From the NCBI RefSeq assembly GCF_900111735.1, contig NZ_FOHW01000011.1:1-64000 (forward strand): a stretch of DNA of 64,000 bases, read 5' to 3'. Below the pieces are notes generated by a model. It made no database searches and had not been told where the DNA came from. It was given only the letters and a program-made list of their open reading frames with translations. Source of the DNA: Pseudomonas graminis (GTDB lineage Bacteria; Pseudomonadota; Gammaproteobacteria; Pseudomonadales; Pseudomonadaceae). The position numbers were made by a program, and so were the translations under genes. Positions 1-8,439 of the stretch are shown one piece after another. How positions within the stretch are numbered: position 1 is the stretch's first letter; each line of letters opens with the position of its first letter.

Positions 1-41
1 ACTTGCATGCGCCGGACATCCAGCGCCTGGCACAGATCATT

Positions 42-131
42 GTAGGAGCGCGCTTGCCCGCGAAGGCTTACGTACATTCGATAGAGATGCGTCGGGTGTA
101 CCAACGCTTTCGCGGGCAAGCGCGCTCCTAC
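42..131. repeat. REPIN (GCGCGCTTGCCCGCGAA subtype)
   Basis: Two 23-base arms in inverted orientation, at 42-64 and 109-131, are perfect reverse complements and begin GTAGGAGCGCGC. They flank a 44-base spacer. This is the paired REP (REPIN) layout common in Pseudomonas intergenic DNA and mobilised in trans by RAYT transposases. No RAYT gene is in the window. Confidence 0.85.
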
Positions 132-194
132 GCCTTCGGCAGAAGCAGGGCGGGGTATGCCTGAACTCTGGTGTTTTGATTCTCGCCGGATGGC

Positions 195-325
195 GTAGGA
201 GCGTGGCTTGTCCCGCGATCTGCCGGGAACCGCAGTCGACCAGACGACTCTGTTTCATCTGGCGCACCGCATTGGCCGGTTTGCTGCCGCTACGCGCCAG
301 ATCGCGGGACAAGCCTCGCTCCTAC
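195..325. repeat. REPIN (GGCTTGTCCCGCGAT subtype)
   Basis: Inverted 25-base arms lie at 195-219 and 301-325 with one mismatch, and read GTAGGAGCG[T/A]GGCTTGTCCCGCGAT. The core differs from the neighbouring elements, so a second REP subtype is present. The inner spacer is longer than in the other copies. Confidence 0.8.
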
Positions 326-369
326 CCAACTTGCATGCGCCGGACGTCCAGCGCCTGGCACAGATTATT

Positions 370-459
370 GTAGGAGCGCGCTTGCCCGCGAAGACTTACG
401 GACAACCGATAGAGATGCGCCGGATGTATCAACGCTTTCGCGGGCAAGCGCGCTCCTAC
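370..459. repeat. REPIN (second copy in the duplication)
   Basis: Arms at 370-392 and 437-459 are identical to those at 42-64 and 109-131. The spacer has diverged by several substitutions, so the duplication is not brand new. Confidence 0.85.
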
Positions 460-553
460 GCCTTCGGCAGAAGCGGGAGCGAGATATGCCTGAGAAGGTT
501 ATTTGAAGCTATGCCCGCCGCATCGACGCGGCGGACATGCAGGACTCTCAGCC

Positions 554-1852
554 TTAGTGCAGCTTCATCCGTGGCTCGGTGCCGCGACCGATTCGGCTGC
601 CCAACATGAGCATCAGCGTGCGGAACATGCCGTAGAGCGCCATCTGGTGCATGCGGTACAGCGAGACGTAGAACATCCGCGCCAGCCAGCCTTCAAGCAT
701 GACGCTGCCCGTCAGGTTGCCCATCAGATTGCCGACCGCCGAAAACTTCGACAGTGAAATCAGCGAGCCGTAATCCTGATAACGATACTCCGGCAGCGTG
801 CCGCCCTCGATGCGCAGCTTCAGCGATTTCACCAGCAACGACGCCTGTTGATGCGCCGCTTGCGCGCGGGGCGGGACGTTGCGATCGGTGCCTTTTTGCG
901 GGCAGGCCGCGCAGTCACCGAAGGCGAAGATATTGTCGTCGCGGGTGGTCTGCAGCGTCGGACGCACTTGCAGCTGATTGATGCGATTGGTCTCAAGACC
1001 GGCGATGCCCTCCAGAAATGCCGGAGCGCGGATGCCAGCCGCCCAGACCTTCAACGTTGCAGGAATCACTTGGCCGGTCGCGGTCACCAGGCTGTCAGCC
1101 GTCACTTCGCTGACCGCCGAATTGGTCAGCACCGTGACGCCCAGTTTCTCCAGCGTCTTGTGCACCGGGCCGCCGATACGCTCCGGCAGTGCCGGCAGCA
1201 CACGTGGCCCGGCCTCGATCACGGTGATGCGCAGGTTTTCCGGCTTGATCTGCCCGAGCCCGTAGGCCGCCAGTTCGTGCGCGGCGTTATGCAGCTCTGC
1301 GGCCAGTTCGACACCCGTGGCGCCGGCACCGACGATGGCGACGTTGATCTCTTCGGCCGCATCATTCTGGCTGGCGTGGGCGCGCAGGTAGCGATTGAGC
1401 AATTGCTGATGGAAGCGCTCGGCCTGCTTGCGCGTGTCGAGAAACAGGCAGTGCTCAGCCGCGCCTTTGGTGCCGAAATCATTGGTCGTGCTACCCACGG
1501 AAATGACCAGCGAGTCGTAATCCAGGCTGCGCGCCGGGACCAACTCGTTACCGTTTTCGTCGAGGGTCTCGGCCAGATGGATCTGCTTGTTCTCGCGGTC
1601 CAGCCCGGTCATGCGGCCCATCTGAAACTGAAAATGGTTCCACTTGGCTTGCGCGACGTAGTTCAGCTCATCCTCATAGGAGTTGAGCGAACCGGCGGCC
1701 ACTTCGTGCAGCAGCGGTTTCCAGATGTGGGTCAGGTTGGCGTCGACCAGCGTGACGCTGGCCTTGCCTTTCTTGCCCAGGGTTTTACCCAGACGGGTAG
1801 CCAGTTCCAGACCGCCAGCGCCTCCGCCGACAATCACAATACGATGGGTCAT
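554..1852 (-). CDS. ndh: NADH dehydrogenase type II (NDH-2)
   Basis: A 432-residue flavoprotein that passes electrons from NADH to quinone at the inner face of the cytoplasmic membrane without pumping protons. The N-terminus has the FAD dinucleotide fold VIVGGGAGG (about residues 5-13). A second NAD-binding glycine motif, VAIVGAGATGVELAAEL, lies near the middle, and the FAD-contacting IFAFGDCAACP segment follows in the C-terminal half. Length fits the family. It is the last gene of a minus-strand cluster after the DUF1780, MOSC and DUF3094 genes, which is the usual Pseudomonas neighbourhood. The hydrophobic C-terminal stretch fits membrane attachment. Other pyridine nucleotide-disulphide oxidoreductases are less likely, because no redox-active cysteine pair is seen near the FAD site. 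Confidence 0.93.
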   Translation of the reverse strand: MTHRIVIVGGGAGGLELATRLGKTLGKKGKASVTLVDANLTHIWKPLLHEVAAGSLNSYEDELNYVAQAKWNHFQFQMGRMTGLDRENKQIHLAETLDENGNELVPARSLDYDSLVISVGSTTNDFGTKGAAEHCLFLDTRKQAERFHQQLLNRYLRAHASQNDAAEEINVAIVGAGATGVELAAELHNAAHELAAYGLGQIKPENLRITVIEAGPRVLPALPERIGGPVHKTLEKLGVTVLTNSAVSEVTADSLVTATGQVIPATLKVWAAGIRAPAFLEGIAGLETNRINQLQVRPTLQTTRDDNIFAFGDCAACPQKGTDRNVPPRAQAAHQQASLLVKSLKLRIEGGTLPEYRYQDYGSLISLSKFSAVGNLMGNLTGSVMLEGWLARMFYVSLYRMHQMALYGMFRTLMLMLGSRIGRGTEPRMKLH

Positions 1853-1915
1853 GGGGATATCTCATAAGGCTTAAGGAATTCTGTGTCAGCGCAATCCGCG
1901 CGAGCGCAAGGCAGC

Positions 1916-2075
1916 TCATAGCGGCAGATCGCTTGGTAAACGGTTCAACGGGCCCGGTCCGAGCACCACCACAAGGAGCAGCCGAAGCCAAAAAGGCCGG
2001 CGCTCGACTTGGGCTGGGGGCTCGAAGGTACTCTTCGACACGCCCTGGGTCGGCAGGTTTCAGGCGGCTGATCAT
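1916..2075 (-). pseudogene. DUF3094-like small membrane protein gene, frameshifted
   Basis: The ATG at 2075 opens a frame reading MISRLKPADPGRVEEYLRAP, which looks like the start of the DUF3094 family found next to ndh in pseudomonads. The rest of the family pattern, QVERRPF followed by the hydrophobic WLRLLLVVVLG, is in a different frame and ends at a stop at 1916-1918. The shift falls in a C-rich run near 2012-2023. Removing one C would restore a protein of about 52 residues with a single C-terminal membrane segment. In the frame as it stands, translation runs on into ndh. This is either a real inactivating frameshift or a homopolymer sequencing error. Family assignment is from memory of the pattern. 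Confidence 0.6.
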
Positions 2076-2104
2076 TTGAGGCTCTTAATCAATCTTGACC
2101 CCGA

Positions 2105-2644
2105 TCAGGAAACGGCGCTGTTGACTGCGTTAAAGTCCTGGACGCTCGGTTCGATCGGCTCGATACACAAAACGTCGTCCACACGCACGATGCCGCTTTG
2201 TATCACCCGCGCGGTGATTCCGCCATGGCCGCGAACGGCCTGAAAAATGCCGTGGCCCAGGCGTTGCTCAAGGCGTGCGCAGGGCTGGCACCAGCCGGTG
2301 GTTTCGAAGATTGCCTGACCGATGCGGAAGCGTCGGTTTTTCAGGCTGAACAGGTTGATGCCACTGATCACGATGTTGCGTCGCAAATCCTGAGGCAACA
2401 CCGGGTTGTCCTCGGCCCGGCCCATCATCGAGCTGACCACGGCGAAATGCTCCCACTGAATCAGCGTAACCTGTCGTGCGTTGCGCGGCCCCGGCCGTGC
2501 GTGATCACCGGTCAGGCCGGCTTCGCGGCGAGCTTCCACGGCGTCAAGTTCAACCATCTCGCCACGGGATTCCGGGCGCACGCCGATCCAGCGCACGCGC
2601 CCGCGCTGGGGTACATCGGCGATCAATTCCTGCAACGGACTCAT
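2105..2644 (-). CDS. MOSC domain protein
   Basis: A 179-residue protein resembling stand-alone MOSC (molybdenum cofactor sulfurase C-terminal) domains. Supporting segments are GRVRWIGVRP near the start, an LTGDHARPG stretch around residue 44 and a conserved cysteine in GWCQPCARLEQRLGHG near residue 120. MOSC proteins bind sulfur or a Mo cofactor through such a cysteine and transfer sulfur or reduce N-hydroxylated compounds. The specific substrate here is unknown. Its start overlaps the stop of the upstream DUF1780 gene (ATGA), so the two are likely translationally coupled. Confidence 0.85.
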   Translation of the reverse strand: MSPLQELIADVPQRGRVRWIGVRPESRGEMVELDAVEARREAGLTGDHARPGPRNARQVTLIQWEHFAVVSSMMGRAEDNPVLPQDLRRNIVISGINLFSLKNRRFRIGQAIFETTGWCQPCARLEQRLGHGIFQAVRGHGGITARVIQSGIVRVDDVLCIEPIEPSVQDFNAVNSAVS

Positions 2645-3270
2645 AAACTGATTCCCACATCAAACACCACGCTACGGCCCAAATTGGTCCGCAGAAAATC
2701 CGGAGCATCCGGATGGGCGAACAATACCCGGGCGAAGGTCGGTCCGACCAGCGAGAGTGATCGCCAGCCCTGACGTAAATACTCGGTGGGCGGTGGAAAG
2801 TGGCTGTTCAGGTCCAGCACCTCGCGTTTGAGGCTGGCGAAGGCAATGATGTCCAGCTCGCCCAAATCCAGTCCACGCTCCTTGTAGTTGTGGGCCTTTT
2901 TGCGCAGGGTTGGCGCCAGGCGCCGCAGCAATTCGGCGGCGGGAATGCGCTTGGGTTTGGCTTCTCGTCTCACCAGTTGACTGAGTGAAAACGCGCTGCG
3001 TCGGCGTTGCAGTTCTTCACGCCACTCATCGTTGAGTCGACGGCCTTCATCCAGAACGAAGAACACTTCAAAACACGCATCGCGAAACAGTACGTCCGGC
3101 GGCTCTTGCCCGGCAGGCAAGAAGTCGTCGGTGCGATGGGGAATGTTCAGGCCTTGCAGCAATCGTTCGCACACCCAACGTTCGCGCTCCCACTTGCGCG
3201 CATTGGACAGAAACGCATTGGCTTGCTCGGCCTGGCTCGTCAAGAGACGCAGATAATCGGAATCATCCAT
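2641..3270 (-). CDS. DUF1780 family protein, function unknown
   Basis: A 209-residue soluble protein, rich in Arg, Glu and Leu, with no signal peptide or membrane segment. It starts MDDSDYLRLLTSQAEQANAF and has a recognisable DVLFRDACFEVFFVLDEGRR block around residues 60-80, which I associate with DUF1780 of pseudomonads. It appears to be the first gene of the minus-strand cluster running to ndh, because a REPIN and a divergent stretch lie upstream. I do not know its biochemical role. The acidic and basic residue clusters would allow nucleic-acid binding, but that is speculation. Confidence 0.75.
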   Translation of the reverse strand: MDDSDYLRLLTSQAEQANAFLSNARKWERERWVCERLLQGLNIPHRTDDFLPAGQEPPDVLFRDACFEVFFVLDEGRRLNDEWREELQRRRSAFSLSQLVRREAKPKRIPAAELLRRLAPTLRKKAHNYKERGLDLGELDIIAFASLKREVLDLNSHFPPPTEYLRQGWRSLSLVGPTFARVLFAHPDAPDFLRTNLGRSVVFDVGISL

Positions 3271-3350
3271 GACGCCAAGCTTAACGCTCCGGAGGGGAGA
3301 AGAAACACCGGGTTAGATTTAAAGTTGGCTGGTTTGCTCGTATTTACCCC

Positions 3351-3437
3351 GTAGGAGCCGGCTTGCTGGCGAATGCGGTGCGTCAGTCCCCTTTGATGTA
3401 TCTGACAGATTGCCTTCGCCAGTGAGCCGGCTCCTAC
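3351..3437. repeat. REPIN (GCCGGCTTGCTGGCGAA subtype)
   Basis: Inverted arms GTAGGAGCCGGCTTGCTGGCGAA (left, 3351-3373, quoted only as the arm) and its imperfect reverse complement ending at 3437 enclose a 41-base spacer. The right arm has AGTGAG where a perfect complement would give AGCAAG. It lies between DUF1780 and the LysR gene, a third REP subtype in the window. Confidence 0.8.
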
Positions 3438-3470
3438 GCATCGAAGAGAGCATTAATGCCATGGGATCTC

Positions 3471-4370
3471 TTAAAACGCTCCGGACTCAACGGACAATTC
3501 AGCCACCAGAAAATCAATAAACGCCCGCGTCTTCATCGGCACTCGCCGGGCCGAGGGATACACCGCGTTCACCGTAATTGCCGGCGCCTCCCAATCGCAC
3601 AGCACCGGCACCAGCCGCCCGTCCGCCACTGCGCGCTCGACGATGAAATTGGGCAGCAGTGCGATGCCCATTCCCGCCACAGCAGCCTGCGCCAGGATGT
3701 CACCGTTGTTCGCGTGCAACGGCCCACTTACCGTCACCCGCTGGGTTTCCTTACCGTTGCATAACTGCAGACTCGCGCCGCTCTGCAGATAGCCGTAGCT
3801 CAGGCACTTGTGGTGTGCCAGATCCTTGGGCGTTTGCGGCGTGCCTTCGCGGGCCAGGTAATCAGGCGAGGCCACCATGATCCTCGGCGCCGGGGCCAGT
3901 GAGCGCGCGATCATCGACGAGTCCGGGAGACTGGCGATCCGAATCGTCACGTCGAAACCGCCCTTGACCGGATCCACCTGCTGATCGCTCAACACCACCT
4001 GCAGCTCGACATTCGGATGCAATTCGTTGAAGCGCGGAATCAGCGGTCCCAGACGACTCAGCCCAAACGACATCGGCGCGTTGACCCGCAATACGCCGCG
4101 TATCTCGCCCATGCCGGTCCGCGCCCGTTGCTCGGCTTCGTCCAGCGATGCGATGACATCCCGGCACGCGTCGTAGTACTCGGCGCCCGCTTCGGTCAGA
4201 TGCAGGCTGCGCGTGGTGCGTTGCAACAGCTGCACGCCGATGGCCTCTTCCAGCGCCTGAATCTGTTTGCTTACTTTCGAGCGCGGCACATCCAGCGCGC
4301 GGGCTGCTGCGGCAAAGCCATTGGCACCCACCGTGGCAACAAAAGCGCGCATGCATTCGATACGATCCAT
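3471..4370 (-). CDS. LysR-family transcriptional regulator
   Basis: A 299-residue LysR-type regulator. The N-terminal winged helix-turn-helix runs over about residues 1-60 (FVATVGANGFAAAARALDVPRSKVSKQIQALEE), followed by a two-lobed effector-binding domain. The start at 4370 (MDRIECMRAF) is chosen because it gives the standard family N-terminus. An upstream in-frame start would add 31 residues that do not fit. It is divergent from the YcaC-like hydrolase gene with a 155-base gap, so it probably controls that gene and itself. The effector is unknown. Confidence 0.9.
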   Translation of the reverse strand: MDRIECMRAFVATVGANGFAAAARALDVPRSKVSKQIQALEEAIGVQLLQRTTRSLHLTEAGAEYYDACRDVIASLDEAEQRARTGMGEIRGVLRVNAPMSFGLSRLGPLIPRFNELHPNVELQVVLSDQQVDPVKGGFDVTIRIASLPDSSMIARSLAPAPRIMVASPDYLAREGTPQTPKDLAHHKCLSYGYLQSGASLQLCNGKETQRVTVSGPLHANNGDILAQAAVAGMGIALLPNFIVERAVADGRLVPVLCDWEAPAITVNAVYPSARRVPMKTRAFIDFLVAELSVESGAF

Positions 4371-4385
4371 GACCGTCCCTGAATT

Positions 4386-4420
4386 GGAAACAATGAGTCC
4401 CGATTCTATGGGATTGTTCC
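4386..4420. promoter_or_regulatory. Possible LysR operator (imperfect inverted repeat)
   Basis: GGAAACAAT at 4386-4394 and ATTGTTCC at 4413-4420 form an imperfect inverted repeat starting 16 bases upstream of the LysR start codon. Position and symmetry fit a LysR autoregulatory site. The site is inferred, since no consensus for this regulator is known to me. Confidence 0.35.
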
Positions 4421-4525
4421 CCAAGCAGCCAGTCCGTACATTCACTCCCAAGCCAGCCAACAAGCGCGACGAGCGCAGCGGCTAACCCATATCGAACTCA
4501 CTGCTGACCTTTAAGGAATCTACCC

Positions 4526-5170
4526 ATGTCCATTCGCGAACTGCTGAACCCAACGAACGCTGCCTTGATCCTGATCGACCACCAGCCGCAAATGGCCTTC
4601 GGCGTTCAGTCGATTGATCGCCAGACGCTGAAGAACAACACCGTCGGCCTGGCCAAAGCCGCGAAGATCTTTAACGTGCCGACCATCTACACCTCGGTCG
4701 AAACCAAAAGCTTCAGCGGTTTTATCTGGCCTGAATTGCTGGCGGTGTTCCCGGATCAGCAGCCGATCGAGCGTACGTCGATGAACTCGTGGGAAGACAA
4801 GAAACTGGTGGAAGCGGTTAAGGCGGCCGGTCGCAAGAAGCTGATCATCGCCGCGCTGTGGACCGAGGTCTGCCTGAACTTCCCGACGCTGGACGCACTG
4901 GCTGAAGGCTACGAGGTGTACATCGTCACAGACGCTTCCGGCGGCACGACCAAGGAAGCCCACGACATGTCGGTGCAGCGAATGATTCAGGCGGGCGCAG
5001 TGCCGGTGACCTGGCAGCAGGTGCTGCTCGAATTCCAGCGCGACTGGGCACACAAGGAAACCTACGAAGCAGTGATGGAGCTGGTCCTGGAGCACAGCGG
5101 CGCATACGGCATGGGCGTCGACTACGCCTACACCATGGTTCACGGCGCGCCGCAGCGTAAATTGGGCTAA
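4526..5170 (+). CDS. YcaC-like cysteine hydrolase (isochorismatase fold)
   Basis: A 214-residue protein of the isochorismatase-like hydrolase superfamily, closest in pattern to YcaC. The catalytic aspartate sits in LILIDHQPQMAFGVQS (about residue 19). The lysine is probably in the EDKKLVEAVKAAGRKKLII region, and the nucleophilic cysteine is in LWTEVCLNFPTLDAL (about residue 118). All three triad members are therefore present. The true substrate of YcaC proteins is not settled. The start has the upstream purine-rich TAAGGAA. A strong terminator follows directly, so it is a single-gene unit facing away from its likely LysR regulator. Confidence 0.85.
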   Translation: MSIRELLNPTNAALILIDHQPQMAFGVQSIDRQTLKNNTVGLAKAAKIFNVPTIYTSVETKSFSGFIWPELLAVFPDQQPIERTSMNSWEDKKLVEAVKAAGRKKLIIAALWTEVCLNFPTLDALAEGYEVYIVTDASGGTTKEAHDMSVQRMIQAGAVPVTWQQVLLEFQRDWAHKETYEAVMELVLEHSGAYGMGVDYAYTMVHGAPQRKLG

Positions 5171-5187
5171 AATCCTCGGCCAAAAAA

Positions 5188-5219
5188 AAGCTTCGCGATT
5201 AACGTCGCGAAGCTTTTTG
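5188..5219 (+). terminator. Rho-independent terminator after the YcaC-like gene
   Basis: A perfect 11-base stem AAGCTTCGCGA/TCGCGAAGCTT (5188-5198 and 5205-5215) with a six-base loop is followed by a T run. The A run in front would let it work from the other strand too. Confidence 0.9.
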
Positions 5220-5302
5220 TTTTCTGCGGTTTATCGTCGAGCACGGTTCCGGTCATTCCGAGCGGAATATGTCCACAAACTCACCTGACACCGCAGTCCA
5301 CT

Positions 5303-5389
5303 GTAGGAGCGCGCTTGCCCGCGAATGCGTCAGCACAGTCAACATCCTACTACCTGACCCACCGCCATCGCGGGCAAGCGCGCTCCTAC
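5303..5389. repeat. REPIN (GCGCGCTTGCCCGCG subtype)
   Basis: Arms at 5303-5325 and about 5367-5389 are inverted copies of the subtype at 42-131, with a short divergent spacer. The rest of the 354-base gap between 5170 and 5525 contains the terminator and no convincing gene. Confidence 0.8.
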
Positions 5390-5524
5390 AGTTAGATATC
5401 GATCCGGAACGAGGGGAATGTAGCGTCGCTGGTGATGTTCGGCCAGGAGTGGTTGAAGAACGTCAACCGCACGCGTTACCTACCGGCGCTCTGAAAAGAC
5501 TAAGCCTTCGAGCGCCGAGTCTGA

Positions 5525-5731
5525 TCAATGCTGACGCGGGTCGAGGTCGCCCGAAAACAACTCGTCTTCAGCATCCGGCGCAACCGGAATCGCATGTTCT
5601 TCCGACGCCCAGGCACCCAGGTCGATCAGCTTGCAACGGTCCGAACAGAACGGCCGGAATTTACTCTCCGGCGTCCACTCGACGGGCGCTCCGCAGGTTG
5701 GGCAATCGACGGTCATTGGTTGGCTCATCAT
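5525..5731 (-). CDS. yacG: DNA gyrase inhibitor / zinc-binding protein YacG
   Basis: A 68-residue protein whose four cysteines (C10, C13, C29, C33; pattern CPTCG ... FCSDRCK) form the single zinc site of the YacG family. YacG binds GyrB and inhibits gyrase in E. coli. The rest, [14 protein letters not shown], also matches the family. The start overlaps the coaE stop by four bases, and it is the last gene of the pilB-pilC-pilD-coaE-yacG string. Confidence 0.93.
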   Translation of the reverse strand: MMSQPMTVDCPTCGAPVEWTPESKFRPFCSDRCKLIDLGAWASEEHAIPVAPDAEDELFSGDLDPRQH

Positions 5732-6348
5732 TGGCCTCCACGCAAAGTTAAATAAAAGTGATGCAGGCGCTCGACTTCGCTTTTCAGCCAGGCCGGGTCA
5801 CGGTCATTGACGATCACATCATCGGCCCGGCTCAAGCGCTCCTCGCGACTGGCCTGCGCTTTGAGAATGGCCCGCACCTGTTCCTCGTTGGTCTTGTCGC
5901 GCAACACCGTGCGCGCAATCTGCACCGATTCCGGCACATCAATGACCAACACCCGCTGCACCATCTGATGCTGAGAAGTCTCCAGCAGCAACGGCGACAC
6001 CAGAATCGCGTAAGCCGACTCAGCGCGCGCCAGATACTGACGGATTTCCTCGCGGATCAGCGGATGCAACAGGCTTTCGAGCCAGACCCGCTGCTGCGGA
6101 TCCTTGAAAATCAGCTCGCGCAACGCCGAACGATTCAGCGTGCCATCAGCCTGCAGCACACTCGGGCCGAAGTGCTCGGCAATCTGCGTCAGGGCAGGGC
6201 GCCCGAGTTCGACGACCCAGCGTGCAGCGTTATCGGCGTCCACCAAATGCACGCCGAGATCGACGAAGCACTGAGCGGCCGCACTCTTGCCGCTGCCGAT
6301 GCCTCCGGTGAGGCCGAGAATCCAGGGTTTTGACGCAGGAGAAGTCAT
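5728..6348 (-). CDS. coaE: Dephospho-CoA kinase
   Basis: A 206-residue kinase that phosphorylates the 3'-hydroxyl of dephospho-CoA in the last step of coenzyme A synthesis. The P-loop [11 protein letters not shown] lies at about residues 12-22. The substrate-site [13 protein letters not shown] region and the later [14 protein letters not shown] segment match the family, as does the length. It overlaps pilD by four bases upstream and yacG by four downstream, so it is co-transcribed with the pilus genes. The same linkage is known across Pseudomonas. Confidence 0.95.
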   Translation of the reverse strand: MTSPASKPWILGLTGGIGSGKSAAAQCFVDLGVHLVDADNAARWVVELGRPALTQIAEHFGPSVLQADGTLNRSALRELIFKDPQQRVWLESLLHPLIREEIRQYLARAESAYAILVSPLLLETSQHQMVQRVLVIDVPESVQIARTVLRDKTNEEQVRAILKAQASREERLSRADDVIVNDRDPAWLKSEVERLHHFYLTLRGGQ

Positions 6349-7217
6349 CTGAAGCCGGCGATCTGCAAATACGAAGTGGTTATTTGATCACCCCAGAGCA
6401 ATGCGATCCACCCCGCGAGCGCCAGATAAGGACCGAAGGGGATCGGCGTGCTGGTTTCGACATTGCGCAAACGCAGCAGAATCAGGCCCAACACCGCCCC
6501 GACAATCGACGACAGCAGAATCGTCAGCGGCAGAATCTGCCACCCGCCCCACGCGCCGAGCATCGCCAGCAACTTGAAGTCGCCATAACCCATGCCTTCC
6601 TTGCCGGTGATCAGCTTGAACAGCCAGAACACACACCACAACACCAGATACCCCGCGACCGCACCCCACAGCGCATCGGTCAGCGACGTGAACAGCCCGA
6701 ACGCATTCACGATCAGGCCGAGCCACAACAGCGGTAACACGATTGCGTCCGGCAGAAGCTGGTGGTCGGCGTCGATCAGGCTCATCGACAACAATCCCCA
6801 CGTCAGCACCAGCATCGCCCCAGCCTGCCAGCCAAAACCCAAATGCCAGGCGATGAAAGCCGAGAGCAACCCGCATGCTAATTCCACCAGTGGGTAGCGC
6901 TTGCTGATCGGGGCTTTGCATTGGGAACACTTGCCGCCGAGGAACAGGTAGCTCACCACCGGTATGTTCTCCCACGCGCGGATTTTGTGTGAGCAATGCG
7001 GACAGGTGGAGTGGGGGAGGATGAGGTTGAAGGTTTCTGTTTGGGGTTCGGCGGGGAGGTCGAGCATTTCACGGGACTGGGTTTTCCAGTCGCGGATCAT
7101 CATTTTGGGGAGGCGGTAGACGACTACGTTGAGGAAACTGCCGACGAGCAGGCCAAGGATGAGCGTGCATAGAACGAAGGCCAGCGGGGAGCTGGCCAGG
7201 AGATCGAAGAGGAGCAT
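6345..7217 (-). CDS. pilD: Type IV prepilin peptidase / N-methyltransferase
   Basis: A 290-residue inner-membrane aspartyl protease that cuts the leader from type IV prepilins and type II secretion pseudopilins and methylates the new N-terminal Phe. Four cysteines at 72, 75, 97 and 100 form the cytoplasmic zinc site. Two active-site aspartates are visible in [11 protein letters not shown] (about residue 149) and [10 protein letters not shown] (about 214). Several hydrophobic membrane segments follow. Length and motif spacing match the P. aeruginosa enzyme. It lies two bases after pilC and overlaps coaE. Confidence 0.96.
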   Translation of the reverse strand: MLLFDLLASSPLAFVLCTLILGLLVGSFLNVVVYRLPKMMIRDWKTQSREMLDLPAEPQTETFNLILPHSTCPHCSHKIRAWENIPVVSYLFLGGKCSQCKAPISKRYPLVELACGLLSAFIAWHLGFGWQAGAMLVLTWGLLSMSLIDADHQLLPDAIVLPLLWLGLIVNAFGLFTSLTDALWGAVAGYLVLWCVFWLFKLITGKEGMGYGDFKLLAMLGAWGGWQILPLTILLSSIVGAVLGLILLRLRNVETSTPIPFGPYLALAGWIALLWGDQITTSYLQIAGFR

Positions 7218-7219
7218 GG

Positions 7220-8437
7220 TTAGACGACTTGTCCGAGCTGGAAAATGGGGAGGTACATGGCGATTACCAAGCCACCGACGATCACCCCGAGCACTGCCAT
7301 GATCATGGGTTCCATTAGCGCAGTGAGGCTATCAACCATGTTGTCAACTTCGTCTTCGTAGTAGGTCGCGACCTTGTCGAGCATGGAGTCCAGCGCGCCG
7401 GATTCTTCGCCGATGGCCGTCATCTGAACCGCTAGCATGGGAAAGACACCGGTACTGCGCATGGAGAAATTAAGCTGCATGCCGGTGGAGACGTCTTGTT
7501 TGACTTTGTTGACGGCATTTCTAAAGACGACGTTGCCAGTTGCGCCGGCCACTGAATCCAACGCCTCAACTAGCGGAACACCGGCGGCGAATGTGGTAGA
7601 CAAAGTGCGGGCATAACGGGCCACTGCGGATTTGTACAACAGAGGTCCTATTACGGGAACCTTCAAAAGCGTTCGGTCCAATCCGTTTCGGAATTTCTCT
7701 GAATTTCTATAGGCGCGTCTGAACAGGAAGATTCCTAATGCGATCCCGGCGAGCAATATCCACCAGTAGTCCTGAACAATTTGAGACAACCCGATCACCA
7801 TCAGGGTGAAAGTCGGAAGCTTCGCACCGAAGCCGTCAAAAATACTCTGGAACTGCGGCACCACCTTGAGGAGAAGGATCCCTGTCACGATAAAAGCAAC
7901 GGCCACTACGGCGATGGGATAAGTCATCGCCTTTTTGATCTTCGCCTTCAGCGATTCAGTTTTTTCCTTGTAAGTCGCAACACGATCAAGCAGCGCTTCA
8001 AGAGCACCCGCCTGTTCGCCTGCGTCCACCAAGTTACAGAACAGGTCATCGAAATACAGCGGCTTTTGCCGCAATGCGGTCGCGAAGCTATGCCCAGCAG
8101 CCACTTCCTGCTTGAGGTCGTCCACGAGCTTGCGCATGTTAGGGTTTTCATGGCCTTCGCTGATGATGTCAAACGATTGCAGCAGCGGAACACCTGCTTT
8201 CATCATGGTGGCCATCTGTCGGCTGAAGAAGGCGATGTCCAGCGGTTTGATCTTCTTACCCTTACCGAAGATCGAAACCGATTTTTTACGGACTTTGGTC
8301 GGGTTAATTCCTTGCTTACGCAGCTGCGCTTTCACCAGCGCAGGGTTGTGGCCATTGATTTCGCCAGTGACCTTGGTCCCTTTTTTATCTACCCCTTCCC
8401 AAGCATAGACGCTGACTTTTACTGCTTTGGTCGCCAT
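7220..8437 (-). CDS. pilC: Type IV pilus inner-membrane platform protein
   Basis: A 405-residue type II secretion F-family protein. It is the inner-membrane platform on which the PilB and PilT motors act. Two repeated cytoplasmic helical domains, with FFSRQMATMMKAGVPLLQSFDII (about residues 70-92) in the first and YARTLSTTFAAGVPLVEALD in the second, are separated by membrane segments, and a hydrophobic C-terminus ends in MYLPIFQLGQVV. Full length. It lies two bases downstream of pilB on the same transcript. Confidence 0.96.
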   Translation of the reverse strand: MATKAVKVSVYAWEGVDKKGTKVTGEINGHNPALVKAQLRKQGINPTKVRKKSVSIFGKGKKIKPLDIAFFSRQMATMMKAGVPLLQSFDIISEGHENPNMRKLVDDLKQEVAAGHSFATALRQKPLYFDDLFCNLVDAGEQAGALEALLDRVATYKEKTESLKAKIKKAMTYPIAVVAVAFIVTGILLLKVVPQFQSIFDGFGAKLPTFTLMVIGLSQIVQDYWWILLAGIALGIFLFRRAYRNSEKFRNGLDRTLLKVPVIGPLLYKSAVARYARTLSTTFAAGVPLVEALDSVAGATGNVVFRNAVNKVKQDVSTGMQLNFSMRSTGVFPMLAVQMTAIGEESGALDSMLDKVATYYEDEVDNMVDSLTALMEPMIMAVLGVIVGGLVIAMYLPIFQLGQVV

Positions 8438-8439
8438 GC

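Larger units (their letters stand above)
1..492. repeat. Direct duplication carrying REPINs
   Basis: Bases 1-164 and 329-492 are near-identical direct copies offset by exactly 328 bases, with no gap visible in the alignment by eye. The first copy may extend left of the window. Each copy carries one REPIN (42-131 and 370-459), and a REPIN of another subtype lies between them (195-325). No reading frame here looks like a gene. Together with the rest of 1-553 this is a non-coding repeat cluster downstream of ndh. Confidence 0.85.

Noticed and set aside
1..492. CRISPR array
   Set aside because: Repeats are inverted pairs and one long direct duplication, not many short direct repeats with uniform spacers. 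No cas genes.
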